A stretch of DNA of 16,016 nucleotides, taken from the NCBI GenBank assembly GCA_903920975.1, contig CAIXNZ010000122.1, positions 1-16,016 of the forward strand, in the 5' to 3' direction. How positions within the stretch are numbered: the stretch's first letter is position 1; each line of letters starts with the position of its first letter. The position numbers and the translations under genes are program-made. Below the pieces are notes generated by a model. That model searched no databases and was not told where the DNA came from. It saw nothing but the letters and a program-made list of their open reading frames with translations. Of the stretch, positions 12,994 to 16,016 are shown piece by piece. This stretch comes from Candidatus Falkowiibacteriota bacterium (GTDB lineage Bacteria; Patescibacteriota; Patescibacteriia; CAIXNZ01).

Positions 12994-13022
12994 AGAATAC
13001 CTTATTTTTTGCATTTAAACAA
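12994..13022 (-). promoter_or_regulatory. cca promoter
   Basis: On the minus strand TTGTTT (13017-13022), 17 nt and TATTCT (12994-12999). Transcription would begin near 12987, about 5 nt before the start codon. It lies back to back with the promoter at 13030. Confidence 0.5.
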
Positions 13023-13029
13023 GGATAAA

Positions 13030-13058
13030 TTGACTATAAAAAAGTTATTTGGTAAGGT
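13030..13058 (+). promoter_or_regulatory. Promoter with TAAGGT -10, upstream of the ParB-like gene
   Basis: TTGACT (13030-13035), 17 nt and TAAGGT (13053-13058) within GGTAAGGT. Spacing and -10 match those of the promoter at 4822-4850. The predicted start is near 13065. Confidence 0.6.
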
Positions 13059-13092
13059 TTAATTGTTCTTTAAAATAAGAAGGGAGGATTTT

Positions 13093-14016
13093 ATGAGTAA
13101 GAAGCATAGCAAGGGAAATGTTGCGCCTTATCAGCCGACTCGGACTTCAGAGGGTTATCTTTTATGGGAAACAAGTTTGATTCAGCCAAATCCGAAACAG
13201 CCGCGCAAGTACTTTGACCCAGAAAAGATGCAGTCGCTCAAGGAATCCATCGGAGAGATTGGCATACTGACACCACTTAGAATTTTACCATTTAATGTTT
13301 CAGGTTTTGCCAAGCTTATAGATGGTGAGCGCAGATTCCGCGCGGCGACCGAATTGGGTCTAAAGCAGATACCTGTTATTTTAAGTGCCTGCTCGACTAA
13401 AGATGAAAATGCACAGTTTAAAGAATCGGTAATTGCCAATTTTTGCCGCGAGGAAATGACTGAGATTGAAATCGCCAAAGCACTGGAGCAACTCATGAAT
13501 ACGTATGGGTACAACCAGACTCAAGTATCCAAGCTTGTCGGCAAGACACAATCGTGGGTTACTAATATGTTGAAATTTTTGAAGCTACACCCGCTGGTGG
13601 CAGATTGGCTTGGCACAAGGCAGATTTCGCCGATAATGGCCCTTTATGTTTCGCGCTATCCGAAAGATCAGCAAAAAGTGCTCGCCGAAAAACTACTGGC
13701 GGCCAGGCAAGAAAAAGGATCGCCGCTGTCAACGCATGAGATACTGCTTAAAGTTTCGGAGGCAGCTCAAGACCTTGGCACCTTGCCAGCGAAACCAAAA
13801 AAAACGGGTAAGATGCCGGAAACAGATCCGAAGAGGCTGGTAATTAAAGCCGCAATAAGACAGGCTCAAAAGCTTAATCCGCTAATCAAAGATTTACTGG
13901 AAAGAAAGGCCTGGCAGGGAACCGGCGGAGAACTGTTGATTCTGCTTGAACAGGAAGCCAAGCAATTATCGGAATATCTAGCAAAACTCAGAAAGATTTT
14001 GGGAGAAGTTATCTAA
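13093..14016 (+). CDS. ParB/Spo0J-family DNA-binding protein (orphan)
   Basis: The protein (307 aa) has a ParB N-terminal domain: PNPKQPRKYFD (residues 32-42), the GERRFRA box (78-84) that forms part of the CTP-binding motif in this family, and ANFCREEMTEIEIAKA (115-130) in place of the usual EN-x-x-R-E/D segment. A helix-turn-helix follows (about 139-160, YNQTQVSKLVGKTQSWVTN), then a divergent lysine-rich C-terminal part. ParB proteins bind parS sites and spread as CTP-dependent clamps. No parA, parS-like palindrome or replication gene is adjacent, so a Noc-like or plasmid-derived regulator is also possible. The ATG at 13093 has AGGGAGG at 13080-13086; an upstream in-frame TTG at 13063 was rejected. 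It is a single-gene unit with its own promoter and terminator. Confidence 0.85.
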   Translation: MSKKHSKGNVAPYQPTRTSEGYLLWETSLIQPNPKQPRKYFDPEKMQSLKESIGEIGILTPLRILPFNVSGFAKLIDGERRFRAATELGLKQIPVILSACSTKDENAQFKESVIANFCREEMTEIEIAKALEQLMNTYGYNQTQVSKLVGKTQSWVTNMLKFLKLHPLVADWLGTRQISPIMALYVSRYPKDQQKVLAEKLLAARQEKGSPLSTHEILLKVSEAAQDLGTLPAKPKKTGKMPETDPKRLVIKAAIRQAQKLNPLIKDLLERKAWQGTGGELLILLEQEAKQLSEYLAKLRKILGEVI

Positions 14017-14023
14017 AAACAAA

Positions 14024-14056
14024 GCGGCCCTAATTTATGGGCCGCTTTTTTCTTTT
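14024..14056. terminator. Bidirectional terminator between the ParB-like gene and queA
   Basis: GCGGCCC (14024-14030) and GGGCCGC (14039-14045) form a perfect 7-bp stem with an 8-nt loop. On the plus strand TTTTTTCTTTT follows; on the minus strand TTTGTTTTTAG follows, so it can serve queA as well. The flank ACAAAGC (14019-14025) matches two other terminators in the window. Confidence 0.9.
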
Positions 14057-14070
14057 CAAAATTTTAATTT

Positions 14071-15111
14071 TTATTTTATCAATATAACATCGCCAAAAGA
14101 AAAAAATCTATACTTTTTTTGAATGGCATGTTTATATGCCTTATCAATAAATTTTTTTCCGGCGAACGCGCTGACTAATAAAATTAATGACGATTTGGGG
14201 ACATGAAAGTTGGTGACTAGAGCGTCAATAAATTTAAATTTGTAGCCGGGGTAAATGTAAATTCTAGTAAATCCTTTTTGCACCCTAAGCTCATGGCTCT
14301 GGGCTCTGGGCTTTGAGCAAGATTCTAGGACACGAGTACTGGTAGTACCTACAGAAATAATTCGGCGTCCATCTTTTTTTGCCCTATTTAATCTTTGAGC
14401 AGTTTTTGTATTCAGCTCAAAATACTCTTCGTGGATTTGATATTTGGAAATATCTTGAGTTTTAACTGGTTGAAAAGTACCCAAGCCGACATGAAGCGTG
14501 ACAAATTCAATTTGTACTTCTTGTTGTTTCAACTTTTTAAAAATTCTGGGAGTAAAATGCAGACCAGCAGTTGGTGCGGCTGCTGAACCAAGTTTTTTGG
14601 CAAAAAAAGTTTGATACTCATTTTGTTTGGCAATTCGTTTAATATACGGGGGAGTGGGCATTTGACCAATTTTTAAAATTTTCTCCATTAATTTATTACC
14701 AGACAAATTAAATTTAATTATGGCAACATCATTTTCTCGCCTAATAATTTGCCCACTTAATTTTTGAGAAAATTTTAATCCAGTGCCAACCTGCTTAGCT
14801 ATTTTTAAATTACCAACCAAGCATTGCCAAGAGTTTTTATTTGTTTGCTTGAGTAATAAAATTTCAACTTTGCCGCCAGTTTCTTTTTTTGCGATCAAGC
14901 GAGCAGGCAAAACTTTGGAATCATTGAAAACCAAAACATCGCCCGGCATTAAATATTTTGTTAAATTTAAAAATTTATCATCAATTATTTTGTGATTTTT
15001 TTTATCCAAGACCATGAGCCGACAAGAATCCGGCGGTGAAGCTGGCTTTTGGGCAATCAGCTCTTTGGGCAGATCAAAATTGTAGTTTTCTAAATTGTAT
15101 TCTTTTTTCAT
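14071..15111 (-). CDS. queA: S-adenosylmethionine:tRNA ribosyltransferase-isomerase
   Basis: QueA (346 aa) transfers and rearranges the ribosyl group of S-adenosylmethionine onto preQ1 at the wobble base of GUN-anticodon tRNAs, making epoxyqueuosine. Family segments: FDLPKELIAQ at the N-terminus, GDVLVFNDSKVLPARL, AAPTAGLHFT, HVGLGTFQPV, VGTTSTRVLES, YIYPGYKFKFIDALVTNFHVPKSSL shortened here to IYPGYKF and LVTNFHVP, and LVSAFAG. The length matches QueA. A segment of about residues 267-276 (KPRAQSHELR) is encoded by a heptanucleotide repeat (14285-14312), lying in a variable part of the family between GTTSTRVLES and IYIYPGYKF. It is convergent with the ParB-like gene and divergent from the tRNAs. 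Other queuosine genes are not in the window. Confidence 0.96.
   Translation of the reverse strand: MKKEYNLENYNFDLPKELIAQKPASPPDSCRLMVLDKKNHKIIDDKFLNLTKYLMPGDVLVFNDSKVLPARLIAKKETGGKVEILLLKQTNKNSWQCLVGNLKIAKQVGTGLKFSQKLSGQIIRRENDVAIIKFNLSGNKLMEKILKIGQMPTPPYIKRIAKQNEYQTFFAKKLGSAAAPTAGLHFTPRIFKKLKQQEVQIEFVTLHVGLGTFQPVKTQDISKYQIHEEYFELNTKTAQRLNRAKKDGRRIISVGTTSTRVLESCSKPRAQSHELRVQKGFTRIYIYPGYKFKFIDALVTNFHVPKSSLILLVSAFAGKKFIDKAYKHAIQKKYRFFSFGDVILIK
14285..14312 (-). repeat. Heptanucleotide tandem array inside queA
   Basis: Read on the minus strand, four consecutive 7-nt units occur: AGCCCAG twice, then AGCCATG and AGCTTAG. All begin AG, like the array before porA (2536-2570). Because 7 is not a multiple of 3, the units are read in different phases. 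Confidence 0.75.
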
Positions 15112-15170
15112 TTATTAAAACCATTAATATTGATATAATTATCATAACATAATTAAAGTAGTTTAAACCA

Positions 15171-15199
15171 TTGATTTTTTTATTATTTTTTGCTAAAAT
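15171..15199 (+). promoter_or_regulatory. tRNA promoter
   Basis: TTGATT (15171-15176), 17 nt and TAAAAT (15194-15199) preceded by TGC. A TATAAT at 15205-15210 is an alternative -10 but would start transcription inside the tRNA. The former would start near 15206, 8 nt before tRNA-Ile. Confidence 0.6.
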
Positions 15200-15213
15200 G
15201 CTTTTATAATTTT

Positions 15214-15287
15214 GGGCATGTAGCTCAGCCGGTTAGAGCGCTACCCTTATAAGGTAGAAGTCGATGGTTCGAGTCCATCCATGCCCA
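15214..15287 (+). tRNA. tRNA-Ile (anticodon UAU)
   Basis: The cloverleaf is complete: acceptor GGGCATG with CATGCCC, D stem GCTC with GAGC, anticodon stem CTACC with GGTAG, and T stem GATGG with CCATC around TTCGAGT. The 7-nt anticodon loop CTTATAA (15246-15252) places TAT at 15248-15250, reading AUA (Ile). The discriminator is A and CCA is not encoded. Most bacteria read AUA with a CAU tRNA modified by TilS, so this anticodon is unusual. Confidence 0.95.
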
Positions 15288-15327
15288 TATTTAAAAATTG
15301 TGATTAATCTGGTAAAATATTTTTTAC

Positions 15328-15401
15328 GGGCAACTAGCTCAGTTGGTTAGAGCGTCTCGTTGACGTCGAGAAGGTCAGAGGTTCGACTCCTCTGTTGCCC
15401 A
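15328..15401 (+). tRNA. tRNA-Val (anticodon GAC)
   Basis: The cloverleaf is complete: acceptor GGGCAAC with GTTGCCC, D stem GCTC with GAGC, anticodon stem TCTCG with CGAGA, loop TTGACGT (15360-15366) giving anticodon GAC at 15362-15364, and T stem AGAGG with CCTCT. CCA is not encoded. It lies 40 nt after tRNA-Ile. A TAAAAT at 15313-15318 might give it an additional promoter, but cotranscription is simpler. Confidence 0.96.
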
Positions 15402-15402
15402 C

Positions 15403-15430
15403 AAAATTGCTTTTTATGGCAATTTTTTTT
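15403..15430 (+). terminator. Terminator of the tRNA pair
   Basis: AAAATTGC (15403-15410) pairs perfectly with GCAATTTT (15419-15426) around an 8-nt loop, and the T-run continues to 15430. It begins 2 nt after the tRNA-Val gene. Confidence 0.75.
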
Positions 15431-15444
15431 AATACATTTCGATC

Positions 15445-15473
15445 TTGACTTTTTAGCTTAAATCTGCTAAAAT
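15445..15473 (+). promoter_or_regulatory. Promoter of the 3'-terminal hypothetical gene
   Basis: TTGACT (15445-15450), 17 nt and TAAAAT (15468-15473) preceded by TGC, the same extended -10 as the tRNA promoter. Transcription would begin near 15480, giving a leader of about 21 nt without a Shine-Dalgarno. Confidence 0.75.
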
Positions 15474-15500
15474 TAAATTATTATTTAATTATAAAAACAT

Positions 15501-16016
15501 ATGGCAGAACCAAAATTTAATTCTATAGCAGAGCAGTTAGAAGAAAAAGTAGTTGGAAAAATTGATCTTAGGCTTGTCCATAAAAAAAATGCTGACGAAG
15601 AATTGGCCAATTATATTGAGGGTTTATTTATGAAAAATAAATTTGAAAAGGGCGATATTATTACCCATAAAGATAAACAAGGCCAAGAAACAAAATATAA
15701 AATTAGATGGATTGATCCCAAGAATGCCATGGTTTATGGCTATGAAGAAAGCGCCAAAGGTTTTGAAGGCAGAATGGTTAAGATGAAAGATAAAGAAATC
15801 AAAGGCAGTATAAAAGAAATATTACCCGAAAACGCATCGTTTTATTGGAATAAAGAAACCGACACTTTATTTGAGCCGGGTGATATTGTTAAAGTCATGA
15901 CCAGAGGACAATTGTTTGAAGGTGAAATAAAAAGTTTTTATTATGATAATTCTACCAGGCAACTTAAGGCCATGATTTTGATTGGTTATAACAAAAAAGA
16001 AAAAGAACAGATTGAA
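15501..16016 (+). CDS. Hypothetical protein, 3' end outside the window
   Basis: An open frame begins at the ATG at 15501 (MAEPKFNSIAEQLEEKVVGKI) and runs 172 codons to the end of the window without a stop, so the gene is partial. I recognise no family. The translated part is charged, rich in lysine, glutamate and aspartate, and has no signal peptide or membrane segment. Two short segments look like small beta-barrel elements: KFEKGDIITHKDKQG near residue 49 and FEPGDIVKVMTRGQLFEGEI near residue 130. They may be a repeated domain, but this is only an impression. A near-consensus promoter precedes it, supporting a real gene. It follows the tRNA pair and its terminator, so it is an independent unit. 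Confidence 0.8.
   Translation, partial: MAEPKFNSIAEQLEEKVVGKIDLRLVHKKNADEELANYIEGLFMKNKFEKGDIITHKDKQGQETKYKIRWIDPKNAMVYGYEESAKGFEGRMVKMKDKEIKGSIKEILPENASFYWNKETDTLFEPGDIVKVMTRGQLFEGEIKSFYYDNSTRQLKAMILIGYNKKEKEQIE

Noticed and set aside
13063..13092. Extended N-terminus of the ParB-like protein from a TTG
   Set aside because: The extension would be encoded by the leader and Shine-Dalgarno region; AGGGAGG at 13080-13086 supports the ATG at 13093.

Overview
The window is AT-rich, compact bacterial chromosome that most resembles a member of the Candidate Phyla Radiation (Patescibacteria, Parcubacteria-like). This placement is inferred from small genes, mostly SD-less housekeeping starts, interspersed palindromic and short-word repeats between genes, and hypothetical proteins of a CPR style. 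TGA is used as a normal stop codon (porG, porA), so this is not a code-25 lineage such as Gracilibacteria. The genus cannot be given from the sequence alone.

Layout. Positions 1-346 hold secG on the minus strand with its own terminator and promoter. Positions 450-4776 form a plus-strand operon: a membrane-anchored DsbA-like thioredoxin, then the four subunits of a 2-oxoacid:ferredoxin oxidoreductase in the order gamma, delta, alpha, beta (porG, porD, porA, porB). It is interrupted between porG and porD by a GxxExxY (PD-(D/E)XK-like) gene lying between inverted repeats. Positions 4797-5378 hold a solitary small HTH-like gene with its own promoter and terminator. uvrA fills 5478-8327. A second solitary hypothetical gene (8582-9196) lies between two large nested-hairpin repeats that overlap the stop codons of uvrA and rplS. 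Positions 9345-12982 are minus-strand housekeeping genes: a CCA-adding enzyme, an RluD-type pseudouridine synthase, a cytidylate-kinase-like protein and ribosomal protein L19. Positions 13030-14056 hold a third solitary gene, ParB-like, convergent with queA. The window ends with tRNA-Ile(UAU), tRNA-Val(GAC) and the 5' part of an unrecognised gene.

How the genes work together. The por operon would oxidise pyruvate or a related 2-oxoacid to acyl-CoA while reducing ferredoxin. cca, rluD, queA and the tRNAs concern tRNA and rRNA maturation. The three solitary plus-strand genes differ from the housekeeping genes: each has a strong Shine-Dalgarno, a recognisable promoter and a GC-rich terminator whose 5' flank reads ACAAAGC. 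Two of them share a non-consensus promoter (TTGAC, then GGTAAGGT at identical spacing).

No defence island, CRISPR array, transposase or prophage was seen. The best candidates for new biology are the IR-flanked GxxExxY insertion, the shared TAAGGT promoters, the leader that can sequester its own Shine-Dalgarno, the hairpin-within-hairpin elements at stop codons, the heptanucleotide-periodic repeats, and a tRNA-Ile that reads AUA with a UAU anticodon. No gene-free stretch exceeds 300 bases.
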